Positions 1 through 8,500 of a stretch of DNA of 32,262 bases are shown piece after piece. Location of the stretch: NCBI GenBank assembly GCA_002404345.1, contig DHJN01000211.1, positions 21,344-53,605 of the forward strand, written 5' to 3'. This stretch comes from Actinobacteria bacterium UBA4719. Its GTDB lineage: Bacteria > Actinomycetota > Actinomycetes > Actinomycetales > Dermatophilaceae. Within the stretch, counting starts at the first letter, position 1. Every line of letters begins with the position of its first letter. The position numbers were made by a program, and so were the translations under genes. Under the pieces are notes generated by a model. That model had not been told where the DNA came from. It saw only the letters and a program-made list of their open reading frames with translations, and did not search any database.

Positions 1-410
1 TTGCCCTGGTAGGCAACGGTTTCTCGTCGCAGCGCCATCCGCACGATGTCGACGTACTCGCGGGTCCGTCCCAACGGCGCGTCGAACTTCACCCCGTGCC
101 ACCCCTCGCTCACCTGAGGTCCCGAGACGCCAAGTCCCAGCCGGAAGCGCCCGCCGGACAAGGTGTCGAGGGTCGCGGCCGTCATCGCCGTCATCGCCGG
201 GGTCCGGGCCGGGATCTGCATCACGGCTGAGCCCAGATCGAGGTTCTTGGTCAACGCCCCCACCCACGACAGAACTGTCGCCGCGTCCGAGCCATACGCC
301 TCGGCAGCCCAGACGACGGAGTAGCCGATGCGATCGGCTTCCTGCGCCAGGGCGATGTTGTCCGCGTCGTTGCCGGTGCCCCAATAACCCAGGTTCAAGC
401 CAAGTCTCAT
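1..410 (-). CDS. LLM class F420-dependent oxidoreductase, N-terminal part (runs off left edge)
   Basis: The minus-strand frame opens with ATG at 410 and stays open to the window edge, so only about 136 N-terminal residues are visible. The translation begins [15 protein letters not shown] and continues with [21 protein letters not shown], typical of the first strand and helix of the luciferase-like (LLM) TIM barrel. A later [17 protein letters not shown] segment matches the LDxLSxGRxxLGxG signature of the F420-dependent subgroup common in actinobacteria. These enzymes use F420 (or FMN) for hydride transfer; the substrate cannot be inferred. It is divergent from the aldo/keto reductase at 501, sharing a 90-bp gap. 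The family call is secure, the exact reaction is not, and the C-terminus is missing. Confidence 0.85.
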   Translation of the reverse strand, partial: MRLGLNLGYWGTGNDADNIALAQEADRIGYSVVWAAEAYGSDAATVLSWVGALTKNLDLGSAVMQIPARTPAMTAMTAATLDTLSGGRFRLGLGVSGPQVSEGWHGVKFDAPLGRTREYVDIVRMALRRETVAYQG

Positions 411-500
411 GTCGGCGAGGCTATCGGCGGGCTAGCCCCATGGGGAGGTCCGGACGGCGCCAACATGGCGAGAGGTGCAGCACAGGTAACGTAGCGAGAT

Positions 501-1436
501 ATGCAGCACAGGCGGATGGGACGTTCAGGACTCTCGGTGTCTCGCCTTGCCCTGGGGACCATGGGCTGGGGCGGCCGCACCCCTGTCGAGGATGCCCGTG
601 AACATCTCAAGGCCTACCTGGCTGCTGGCGGAGACTTCGTCGACACGGCTCACGGTTACGCCAACGGCGCCTCCGAGGAAGCCCTGGGCACGATGCTCGG
701 CGACCTGTTCCCCAGGGACGAGCTCGTCATCTGCACCAAGGCCGGCGTCTCCCGGCGGACGGGGACGCGGGTGGTCGACACCTCGCGCCGCACCCTGATG
801 CACCAGCTCGACACTTCGCTGCAACGCCTCGGTACGTCATATGTGGACCTCTGGTTGGTCCACACCTGGAGCGACGGCACCCCGCTGGATGAGACGCTGT
901 CGGCGTTGGAATGGGCCGTGACCAGCGGTCGGGCGCGCTACGTCGGGGTTTCGAACTACTCCGGGTGGCAGGCCGCACACGCCGCAACACTGATGGCGGC
1001 ACACCGAATCCCCTTGGTAGCCAACGAGATCGAGTACTCGCTCCTCAACCGGATACCTGAGGACGAGCTGGTATCGGCCGGGCTGGCGCTCGGGTTCGGG
1101 CTGCTGCCCTGGTCACCCCTGGGACGGGGGGTCCTCACCGGAAAGTACCAACACGGAATACCGGATGACTCACGCGCTGCAGTTGGCGAAACCGGACTGG
1201 CGGGCCTCAACCTCAGCGAGGAGTCCGGACAGATCGTGGACGCCGTGGCCATCGCAGCACGGGGGATGAATGTCAGCCCCGCGGAGATCGCCCTGGCCTG
1301 GGTGCGTGACCGCCCCGGCGTGGTTGCGCCGATCGTGGGCGTTCGAACGACCGAACAACTGCGCGCGGCCCTTGCCAGTGAGGATCTCGAACTACCGCGC
1401 GAGCTGACGCAGGCCCTGGACGACGTCTCCGACTGA
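501..1436 (+). CDS. Aldo/keto reductase
   Basis: A 311-residue soluble NAD(P)H-dependent oxidoreductase of usual family length. The N-terminus MQHRRMGRSGLSVSRLALGTMGWGG is the standard AKR opening (the RxLGxSGLxVSxLxLGTM type). The catalytic tetrad is visible: Asp48 and Tyr53 in VDTAHGYANG, Lys80 in ICTKAG and His121 in WLVHTWSDG. Later ARYVGVSNYSGWQ and PLVANEIEYSLLNR are canonical AKR strand motifs, and the C-terminal VVAPIVGVRTTEQL is the cofactor-binding end. The substrate is unknown. It stands alone as a transcription unit, divergent from the LLM oxidoreductase and convergent with the small acidic gene at 1481. It is ordinary chromosomal content outside the island. Confidence 0.93.
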   Translation: MQHRRMGRSGLSVSRLALGTMGWGGRTPVEDAREHLKAYLAAGGDFVDTAHGYANGASEEALGTMLGDLFPRDELVICTKAGVSRRTGTRVVDTSRRTLMHQLDTSLQRLGTSYVDLWLVHTWSDGTPLDETLSALEWAVTSGRARYVGVSNYSGWQAAHAATLMAAHRIPLVANEIEYSLLNRIPEDELVSAGLALGFGLLPWSPLGRGVLTGKYQHGIPDDSRAAVGETGLAGLNLSEESGQIVDAVAIAARGMNVSPAEIALAWVRDRPGVVAPIVGVRTTEQLRAALASEDLELPRELTQALDDVSD

Positions 1437-1437
1437 C

Positions 1438-1454
1438 GTTCAGGCGAACTGAAC
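1438..1454. terminator. Possible hairpin terminator between convergent genes
   Basis: A perfect 6-bp inverted repeat, GTTCAG and CTGAAC, separated by GCGAA, starts one base after the aldo/keto reductase stop codon. It sits in the short gap between two convergent genes, where a bidirectional terminator is expected. There is no T-tract, so the call rests on position and symmetry only. Confidence 0.35.
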
Positions 1455-1480
1455 TTCAGAAGGGAGCCCCCAAGGGTAAG

Positions 1481-1822
1481 TCAGCGGGAACGAGAAGGCT
1501 CTTCGTCGTAGTCGCTGTCGTCGAGCCCGAGGTAGACGCCATTGCTGTCGCCGTCCTCGTCGCCGTGGTCGTCCAGCTCCTCGTCGACCTCGTCCCCGTC
1601 GTCGTCTTCTTCGTCACCCTCGCCGCTGTAGATCTCCAATGGGGTGACCTCGCCATAGGCCTCCAACAGAGCGTCGTCATAGAGGTCGAAGGCGTCCGCG
1701 ACAGCCTGGTAGGCGGCAACGACAGTGGGGTCGTTCTCACCCCGGCGCGAGGCTGAGGCTTCGAGATGCCTCTCGAGAGATGCGGTCAGGATGGCCAGCG
1801 CGGCACGCGGGTCGGCGTTCAT
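1481..1822 (-). CDS. Small acidic hypothetical protein
   Basis: A 113-residue protein. The first ~65 residues look helical (AALAILTASLERHLEAS, then VVAAYQAVADAFDLYDDALLEAYGEVTP). The remainder is a strongly acidic, Asp/Glu-rich and probably disordered tail. I do not recognise a named family; helical proteins with acidic tails beside an M20 peptidase gene occur in actinobacteria, but I assign no function. The start ATG has no convincing Shine-Dalgarno, while TACCTT lies a few bases upstream on this strand, so leaderless transcription from a TANNNT -10 box is possible. Two copies of a palindromic element (1840-1887) sit directly upstream. It lies downstream of the M20 gene in the same direction, 102 bp away. 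Confidence 0.7.
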   Translation of the reverse strand: MNADPRAALAILTASLERHLEASASRRGENDPTVVAAYQAVADAFDLYDDALLEAYGEVTPLEIYSGEGDEEDDDGDEVDEELDDHGDEDGDSNGVYLGLDDSDYDEEPSRSR

Positions 1823-1839
1823 GCCTTGAAGGTACTCGG

Positions 1840-1887
1840 TTCTGGGCCAGAATGGGCAGGATGTTCTGGGCCAGAATGGGCAGGATG
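1840..1887. repeat. Tandem duplicated 24-bp element containing the palindrome TTCTGGGCCAGAA
   Basis: Two perfect, directly adjacent 24-bp copies occupy 1840-1863 and 1864-1887. Each contains the 13-bp dyad TTCTGG-G-CCAGAA (1840-1852 and 1864-1876). They lie immediately upstream of the start of the minus-strand gene ending at 1822, about where its -35 region would be. Paired dyads a little over two helical turns apart are what one expects of an operator for a dimeric repressor. The repeat is seen directly; the regulatory role is inferred. Confidence 0.6.
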
Positions 1888-1911
1888 ATCGAGTACGAGT
1901 ATCGCGTCATG
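1885..1911 (+). pseudogene. Possible N-terminal remnant of a DUF5703-type small protein
   Basis: From ATG 1885 the plus strand reads MIEYEYRVM, resembling the start of the roughly 60-residue DUF5703 proteins (typically M-x-EYEYRV), which from memory can neighbour M20 peptidase genes in actinobacteria. After these residues the frame runs into the antisense of the M20 gene and no longer resembles the family. It may be a relic truncated by rearrangement at the repeat, or chance. The evidence is only about eight residues. Confidence 0.22.
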
Positions 1912-1924
1912 GATTCGGGGGCGA

Positions 1925-3250
1925 CTAGCAGGCCGCGAGGAGCCGTCGCAGGACCCGGGCACCGAACTCGAGGGAGTCAACTGGCACCCTCTCGTCGATG
2001 CCGTGGAACATGGAGGAGAAGTCCAGTTCAGCTGGCAGCCGAAGCGGAGCGAACCCATAGCCGGTGATGCCCAAGATGCTCAGCGCCTTGTTGTCCGTGC
2101 CGCCAGAAAGGCAGTACGGAAGGATCGACGCGCCGGGGTCCTCGGCCAACAGGGCCTGCTTCATCTGGTCGACCAGGTCACCGCTGAACGGGACGTCGAG
2201 CGCGATGTCGCGCTGGAGCACCTCGATGGCGACGAACTCTCCCGCAAGCTCCCCGATCGTGGTCATCAGCTCGTCCTCGTGACCCGGCAGGAATCGACAG
2301 TCCAGGGATGCGGCGGCGGTCTGCGGGACGACATTGTGCTTGTAGCCGGCCTGGAGCATCGTCAGCGTGGCGGTGTCCTGCAGGGAGCCGAGGACGAACC
2401 CGCGGGCCCCTCCCAGGTGAGCCAGAATCGGCTCAGGTGACGCGTCGTCATACCGGGCACCGGTGATCTCGCTGAGCCCGTCGAGCAGCTGGCGCACCGA
2501 ACCGATGTACTCGCGGGGCCACACGTGCGCGTCGATGCGTCCGATGGCAGCCGCGAGACGCACGATCGCGTTCTCGTCGTTGGGCACCGACCCGTGCCCC
2601 GCCCGGCCGTGGGCAGTCAGCCGCAGCCACGCCATCCCCTTCTCCGCGGTCTGCAGGAGGTATGCGCGGGTCGGGTCGCCGGTGCCCTTGGCCGGCACGG
2701 TGATACTGAAGCCTCCGACCTCGCTGATCGCCTCGCTGACGCCCTCGAACACCTCCGGGTGGTTGTCCACGACCCAGTGGCTGCCGAGCAGTCCCCCGGC
2801 CTCTTCGTCGGCGAAGAACCCGAACACCAGGTCACGCGGCGGCTTCTCGCCGGATCGGGCGAGATGACGGACATTGGCCAGGATCATGGCGTCCATGTCC
2901 TTCATGTCGACCGCGCCCCGCCCCCAGATGCAGCCGTCCCTGACCTCTGCGGCGAACGGATCCACCTGCCAGTCGGCGGCGTTGGCCGGCACGACATCAA
3001 GGTGTCCATGAACGACCAGGCCCGGACGGCTTCGGTCCGAACCCTCAATGCGAACAAGGACATTGGCGCGCCCGGGTGCGCTCTCGACATACATGGGGTC
3101 CAGCCCGACCTCGGTGAGCTCGGCCATGACGTACTCCGCGCACGCCCGCTCGCCAGGGCCGGATCCATCGCCATAGTTGCTCGAGTCGATCCGGATCAGA
3201 TCGCGGCAGATACGGGCGACTTCGGCATCGGGAGTCAGGGTGTCTGTCAT
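1925..3250 (-). CDS. M20/M25/M40 family metallopeptidase (dipeptidase-like)
   Basis: A 441-residue di-zinc hydrolase of normal family length. The metal-site motifs are in order: LVVHGHLDVVP (His83, Asp85), then WGRGAVDMKDM with bridging Asp115, then FFADEEAGG with catalytic Glu149 and metal ligand Glu150, and a late LSGGTDNKAL segment. The dimerisation (lid) domain follows the catalytic N-terminal half, with GRAGHGSVPNDENA typical of the M20 lid entry. It probably cleaves small peptides or N-acyl amino acids in the cytosol; no signal peptide is seen. It is divergent from tRNA-Leu and upstream of the small acidic gene. It is chromosomal housekeeping content outside the island. Confidence 0.92.
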   Translation of the reverse strand: MTDTLTPDAEVARICRDLIRIDSSNYGDGSGPGERACAEYVMAELTEVGLDPMYVESAPGRANVLVRIEGSDRSRPGLVVHGHLDVVPANAADWQVDPFAAEVRDGCIWGRGAVDMKDMDAMILANVRHLARSGEKPPRDLVFGFFADEEAGGLLGSHWVVDNHPEVFEGVSEAISEVGGFSITVPAKGTGDPTRAYLLQTAEKGMAWLRLTAHGRAGHGSVPNDENAIVRLAAAIGRIDAHVWPREYIGSVRQLLDGLSEITGARYDDASPEPILAHLGGARGFVLGSLQDTATLTMLQAGYKHNVVPQTAAASLDCRFLPGHEDELMTTIGELAGEFVAIEVLQRDIALDVPFSGDLVDQMKQALLAEDPGASILPYCLSGGTDNKALSILGITGYGFAPLRLPAELDFSSMFHGIDERVPVDSLEFGARVLRRLLAAC

Positions 3251-3347
3251 GGGGTTGACCCTAGTTGGCGGTTCGGAATCGGGGACTCGTGCGTGCTATC
3301 GTTCCCCCTCGTTGCAGGTGCTCCCACAAGCACTTGGGTATCACCCT

Positions 3348-3431
3348 GTCCGGGTGGCGGAATGGCAGACGCGCTAGCTTGAGGTGCTAGTGCCCTTAAC
3401 GGGCGTGGGGGTTCAAGTCCCCCTCCGGACA
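3348..3431 (+). tRNA. tRNA-Leu (anticodon GAG)
   Basis: This folds by eye into a class II tRNA. The acceptor stem is GTCCGGG pairing with TCCGGAC (one G-U), the D-arm includes GGCGGAATGGCAGACGC, the anticodon stem is CTAGC/GCTAG with loop TTGAGGT, and there is a long variable arm (TGCCC...GGGCG). The T-arm is GGGGG-TTCAAGT-CCCCC, with discriminator A at 3431. The anticodon is GAG, reading CUC/CUU leucine codons. CCA is not encoded. The 3' end overlaps the recombinase gene on the opposite strand, so this tRNA is the probable integration site of the island. Confidence 0.95.
3411..3431. other. Putative attL: tRNA-Leu 3' end at the island boundary
   Basis: The island's recombinase frame terminates at 3413-3415, inside the T-arm of the tRNA, and gene content changes from chromosomal to mobile here. 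That places the left attachment site in or next to the 3' part of the tRNA. Serine integrases use short crossover cores, so the exact core cannot be set from one end. I saw no second copy of this stretch in the window, so attR probably lies beyond the right edge. Confidence 0.5.
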
Positions 3432-5059
3432 CGTCCAGGGACACACGCGGCTTCCGCGGTGGCCCTGATTCTTTTGAGCACGTGGTCGTACTCCAGCCGC
3501 ACTCCCAGTGAGGCGTAGAGCTTCGCCTTCATCGCGGGCGCTGCCTTCGGCAGGATCTCGGCGATGCCCCCCAGGTCGGCCAGGGCCTTCTCCATCTCCA
3601 CCGCGGTGAGCCGTTCGGCGGAGTTCTCTCCCCGCAGCTGTGCCTGAAGGCCGGCCCGTTCCGCGCTGCGTTTGGTCAGCTGGTCGGTTAGGGCGGTGAT
3701 CTCCGCCCCGCTTTCGACGGCAGCCACCAGAGACGCGATCTTGCGGTCAAGGTCGCTGATCTTGGCTCTCAGCGACACTACGCGGCCTCCTTGGGCGAGG
3801 TCGTCCTGTCCGGCGGCCAGTGCCTCAGGAGTGACGAGGCTGGCGATCCAGGAGTCGAGGTGCGGCACGATCGAGTCCTCGCGCACGTACAGCGACTGTG
3901 GGTGGTCCGCGAGCTGCGGCACCAGGGAACGGGTGGACCGAAGTGTGCATCGGTAGAGAATCCGGCCATCTGAGTTGTCGTCGCGGTTGGTGCGCCAGGC
4001 TCCCTGCATGCGCCGTCCGCAGTGGGCGCAGAAGAGCACGCCCCGGAGCCCGTAGGGATGGGCTGAGGCTCTCGTTTTGGGCTCGCCTGGGGAGTCACTG
4101 GCCAGCAGGCCTCGAATGGTGTTGAAGAGGTCATCAGGAACGATCTGGGGGTGGGTGCGCCGGTCGGAGCGGATCCAGTCGACCTCCTGGCGCCAGCGCA
4201 GCCGGGTCTGCTGGCCCGCGGCGACGTCCTCGGGGTCGACAAGAGACTCGACCTTCTGCTGCTTGGCCCAGACCCGCCGGCCGGTGTATGCCTCGTTCTT
4301 GAGAATTGCCCGCACCGCGGAGTGTGCCCAGCCACGTGCGTCCCGATGGGTGTTGCGTCGCGGGTCGTGGGCGGCAGGCGAGGGCTGTTCGTCGTCGGTT
4401 AGCCGCTGGGCGATGGCGCGTAGCCCCTGGCCCTGGGCATAGAGCTTGAATATGCGCAGCACGACGGGCGCGGTGATGGGATCGAGCTCAAGGCGGTGAG
4501 CGCGCTGGCCGGACGCGGCCCGGCCCGGGTTCGGGTGGGGACCGTCGTCGACGAGCTGGTAGCCGTAGGGCGGGCGTCCGCCCAGGAACCTGTCCGTTGA
4601 TGCGGCGAGGTCATGCATCGCGGCCTTCGTGCGCAGCTGGACTCTGGTGCGCTCCGCCTTGGACATGCCGCCGAAGAGGTTCATCACCATGTCGTGCGCC
4701 TCGGAGCCGGGGTCGATCGGTCCCCCGACCTCCGGAACCCAGAGCCGGACGCCATAGTGCGTGAACACAGGGAAAGTCAGTCCGAACTGGTTGCCGTAGA
4801 ACGCGCGCTGCGGTTCACCGATGACCACGGACTCGAATCCACGGTCGGGGTTGGCAAGTGCGGCGAGCAGTCGAGTGGCCTCGGGGCGCCGCTTCCACGG
4901 CAGGGACCGGGACATGCCGATGTCGAAGAACTCCTCGACCACCACTCCCCCGTGCGGCTCGATGAGCTGCTTGGCGCGACGCATCTGCCAGCCCTTGGAT
5001 GCCTCGGGGTCCTGCTGGTCCTCGGTCGAGACCCGCCCATAGAACGCGACTCGGATCAT
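3413..5059 (-). CDS. Large serine recombinase (site-specific integrase)
   Basis: A 548-residue large serine recombinase. The N-terminal resolvase domain (~1-155) opens with RVAFYGRVSTEDQ, with nucleophile Ser11 and neighbouring Arg9. GGRPPYGYQLV (160-170) begins the recombinase domain, which runs to about residue 330 with NEAYTGRRVW. A zinc-ribbon follows (Cys344 and Cys347 in CAHCGRR, Cys371), then a helical, probably coiled-coil segment (~405-475). Start ATG overlaps the stop of the 57-aa upstream ORF by four bases, indicating translational coupling. The stop codon and last few codons lie antisense to the tRNA-Leu 3' end, so the C-terminus is encoded by attachment-site DNA. It should catalyse integration and, with a directionality factor, excision of the island. 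The family call is secure. Confidence 0.93.
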   Translation of the reverse strand: MIRVAFYGRVSTEDQQDPEASKGWQMRRAKQLIEPHGGVVVEEFFDIGMSRSLPWKRRPEATRLLAALANPDRGFESVVIGEPQRAFYGNQFGLTFPVFTHYGVRLWVPEVGGPIDPGSEAHDMVMNLFGGMSKAERTRVQLRTKAAMHDLAASTDRFLGGRPPYGYQLVDDGPHPNPGRAASGQRAHRLELDPITAPVVLRIFKLYAQGQGLRAIAQRLTDDEQPSPAAHDPRRNTHRDARGWAHSAVRAILKNEAYTGRRVWAKQQKVESLVDPEDVAAGQQTRLRWRQEVDWIRSDRRTHPQIVPDDLFNTIRGLLASDSPGEPKTRASAHPYGLRGVLFCAHCGRRMQGAWRTNRDDNSDGRILYRCTLRSTRSLVPQLADHPQSLYVREDSIVPHLDSWIASLVTPEALAAGQDDLAQGGRVVSLRAKISDLDRKIASLVAAVESGAEITALTDQLTKRSAERAGLQAQLRGENSAERLTAVEMEKALADLGGIAEILPKAAPAMKAKLYASLGVRLEYDHVLKRIRATAEAACVPGRVRRGT

Positions 5060-5229
5060 GCGGCCTCCGGCTTGTGCCTCTCCTCGGACTTGCGTGCCTC
5101 CTGGACGATCGCCAAGAGGATGCTCAGCGTCTCGTCCGGTAGCTCGTACTTACAGGATACGTCGAGTCCAAGACAGCGGGTCTGCTCTGGAGCCTCCACG
5201 TTCTCTGTGATTACAGATCCGTCGCTCAT
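5056..5229 (-). CDS. Small ORF (57 aa) coupled to the integrase
   Basis: The minus strand reads MSDGSVITENVEAPEQTRCL and continues to a stop at 5056-5058 that overlaps the integrase ATG as ATGA. A strong Shine-Dalgarno, GGAGG, sits five bases before the ATG. The product is small and charged, with a helical C-terminal half (LSILLAIVQEARKSEERHK) and two cysteines. I recognise no family. Its position directly before a serine integrase makes a recombination directionality factor or integrase regulator a fair guess, but nothing in the sequence proves this. It falls below the size usually auto-annotated, so it is easily missed. Confidence 0.7.
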   Translation of the reverse strand: MSDGSVITENVEAPEQTRCLGLDVSCKYELPDETLSILLAIVQEARKSEERHKPEAA

Positions 5230-5520
5230 GCTCGCCTCCGCGTGGCGCTGTCAAAGTGCTTGCCTAGTGTCATGGGTACGCCTCTGCCGGGACACCAAGC
5301 GGATTGCCGGCCTGAAGACCCGCCGACATGCGAATCGCGACTCGCTTCGGCCACGATGGCGGCAGGGCTACCAGGCGACCAGATGGTGTCCGGGGATGCC
5401 CGACGTAGAGAAGGCCAAGGCGAGTGTTCACCTGACTCCCACTCCGAACAAGGCTTACAGTGCGGACAGCAGAGCCAACTGACGCTTTAACGCGCGGCGT
5501 GGACCCGAGGACGGATAGAC
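5230..5520. promoter_or_regulatory. Divergent intergenic region between integrase and dpd restriction operons
   Basis: These 291 bp separate the minus-strand integrase pair from the plus-strand dpdE start, so they must contain promoters in both directions. The GGAGG for the 57-aa ORF lies at the left end. A weaker GAGGAC-type site precedes dpdE. I could not pick out a convincing -35/-10 pair or a clear inverted repeat, and no coding frame here looks real. Confidence 0.5.
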
Positions 5521-8500
5521 ATGGCAGCGGCACGTCGGGCCGAGATCGGCATGCTTGTCATCCACTCCGCCGCCGAGGGCGTCGCTCGAGTCGGAGCGGT
5601 CGATTCCAACAGAGTTCGCCTTGACCTTTTCGATTCTGCCGCTGTTCCAATCGCCTCTCAGATTTGGGTCGACTGCGCGGGCACCAAACGCTGCCAGTTG
5701 GACAGCCAAACCCGGGTCTACTGGCAAGACCGGGTGATGAACCATTGGCGGGCGGGTCGGATCGTGGGCGGCGGACCAGACGAGTATTTCGTCAGACCGC
5801 CGAACGCTCAATTCGACATTCGAGTGCCAGAGGTCGACCTACGGGTGCGGTGGGACCGCCCGGTCACGGATCCGCTTGAGGTCTTGCTTGCCGGCGCCCA
5901 GGAGACCCCCTATTACCGCGACAGCCGACTGCCGGTCTTACGCGACCTCACGGCGCAACGGTCGGCCTGCGCCTCGGTGACTGCCTTCCCGTCCTCTCGC
6001 ATTCAGATTCACGCTCACCAGATAAATGTGGCCCTGAAGGTCCTATCCGACCCGGTGCAGCGCTACTTGCTCGCTGACGAGGTTGGGCTGGGAAAGACGA
6101 TTGAGGCCGGCTTCGTCATCAGGCAGCGTTTCATTGACGACCGAAATGCGAAGGTTTGCGTTCTAGCGCCCGAGGCCTTACGCCGGCAATGGCGTGAGGA
6201 ATTACTTGAGCGTTTCTTCATTGACGACTTCCCGACCGGGCGTTTGGTCGTCGCGTCGCACGATGAGCCAGACAAATGGGCCCGATATCACGACTACGAT
6301 TTGGTTGTCGTAGACGAAGCTCACCGCCTGTCAGGCTCTGGCGACCACACCGCGAGTCCGTACGTCGAGTTGAAAGACCTGTGTCACTCAGTGCCACGTC
6401 TGCTGCTTCTTTCGGCGACGCCAGTCCTTCAGCGCGAAAGCACTCATCTGGGTCTTCTTCATCTTCTTGACCCAAATGTGTTTTCTTGGGACCGGGCTGA
6501 ATCCTTCCAGCAGCGCCTAACAGTCCGTCGCGACCTTGCGAGGGCCGTCTTCGCTCTGGACCCGCTGTACCCCTATTTGCTTCCATCAGCGATCGATCAA
6601 GTACGTCGACTGCTCCCAGCCGACCGCAGGTTCGAGGATCTAGCGCGGGAGGTCATCAGCCAACTCGATGGGGATGGTGACCTCCTTCAAGGCGCCACTG
6701 AGAACGATCTGGCAGCCTTTGTCGCGGGGCTTCGCGGACATGTGGCGGAGACTTATCGACTGCATCGCCGAGTTCTGCGCAATCGCAGAGAAACGGTGCT
6801 CAAAGCACGCCTTGACGATGAGGGCGCGGTCGCCCCTTTCGACGTCACCGGACGAAGACCTGCACGACTCGTGGCACTTGAGTCAGCGGCACAAGTTCGT
6901 GGCCGTGCGATCGTCGAATCCTGGCAGGTGCAGGTCAGAGACCACCTTCTCAATACGTCAGCAGAAGACACCCTGGCCTACGCCCGAGTCCTCGCGGTGA
7001 TGGTTGCTCGTCTCGGAGGGCCTCTTGGCGACCTGCGCGACGTGCTCATTTGGCGCGTCTCGGCTGACACGCAGGCGAAGTTGAATGCGGGCCTCACGGT
7101 TCGTGAACTAGAGGCAATCGATCGCGCGCCTCGGCTCCCCTTCGAGGCCGATCTGGTCGCCGCCCTAAGGGACGCTCTAGATGACGATGGTTTGCTGGAG
7201 ATGGTGGAACGGTTGAAGCCTGCACTGCTGGCGCGACGCGCAGTCGTCTTTGCTGGGCGTGGTCAGTTGGCCACCACCTTGGCTACAGCGCTTCGAGAGA
7301 CTGGATGCCGGACTGTCGGGGAACATACTCATGCAGTCGGTGCGGAGGTCGCTGAGAAGGCGACCCTGGATTGGCGCGAGCATGGCGGGATACTGATCTG
7401 CGATGCCTCGGCTGAGGATGGTCGCAACTTTCAACTGGCCGACCTGGCGATTCACCTTCGGCTGCCAACCAACCCGAATGAACTCGAACAGCGCATCGGA
7501 AGAGTTGATCGATACGGTGGGTCGAAGCCGGCCGCGCAATTGATCTTTGGTGACCGGCGACGGACCGGCCTGTCGTCTGCTTGGCGGGAGATGTTGACAG
7601 ACGGTTTTCACATATTCGAGCAATCGATCTCGGCTCTGCAGGATACGGTCGACCAAGGCCAAGACGGGATCTGGATCAAGGCGCTCGAAGAGGGGGTCGC
7701 TGGACTCATCGACGCGGTGCCCGCCGTGGCTGAAGGTTTGCGCGAAGAACTGAAGACACTCACCCAGTTGGATGTCCTCGAAGCCAGCTATGACTCTGCC
7801 AGCCCGGAGCGAGACCTACCTCTTGCGTTGGCTCGGAACGAAGTCCGGGTGGATGCAGGTGCCCCGCTCATGAAACTGCTCGCCGGAGATGACGGCTTCC
7901 GCTTCTACCTGAGAGAGAGCGAAGTCGGCAAAGTCAGCGTTCAGCATGGCTCGCGAGCGCCTCTCCTTGGGCCACGACTCTTGGCGCGTTTGTTGGCCGC
8001 TCCTGACGTCAGTCGCACTGGGTGGACAGACCGTTGGCAGGCTCTCAAGCACGGCGGTCGTATCTTCCGCGTGGGAAACCCCCTGGTCGATGCGGTGGCC
8101 GAAATCTTAGCGATGGACGACAGGGGAATGGCGAGTGCGCACTGGCGAGTGGACCCAACGTGGTCGCTGGATCCACTCGCCTACTTTGGCTTCGACTTCC
8201 TCGTTGAGACTGATCTCGCGCCTGCTCTTGCGGCTGCTCAAGTGAGGGGTCTCGACAGCAAGAGTGAACTTAGACGGCGTGGTGATCGTGCCTTCGGGCC
8301 ATTCCATCGCAGGATCTGGATTCCCAGCAACGAGACGACGGCTGAAGAGGACGTGTCGGTGCTGCGCTGGCTCGACGCTCCTTATCGCGCGAACGCCCAC
8401 GACGTAAACCTCAACTCCGAGCGCATCGCCGATCTGTATCGACTCTTCGGTGGCGTCGATTCCTTCGAATCGTCCACGCGCGAAGTTGAAGCTATTGCGA

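Noticed and set aside
2003..3382. Long plus-strand open frames across the M20 gene
   Set aside because: They are antisense shadows of a high-GC gene with clear M20 motifs on the minus strand.
3413..3431. Second copy of the tRNA-Leu 3' end as attR inside the window
   Set aside because: Reading through the right part by eye, no repeat of this stretch was found; a computed self-comparison would settle it.
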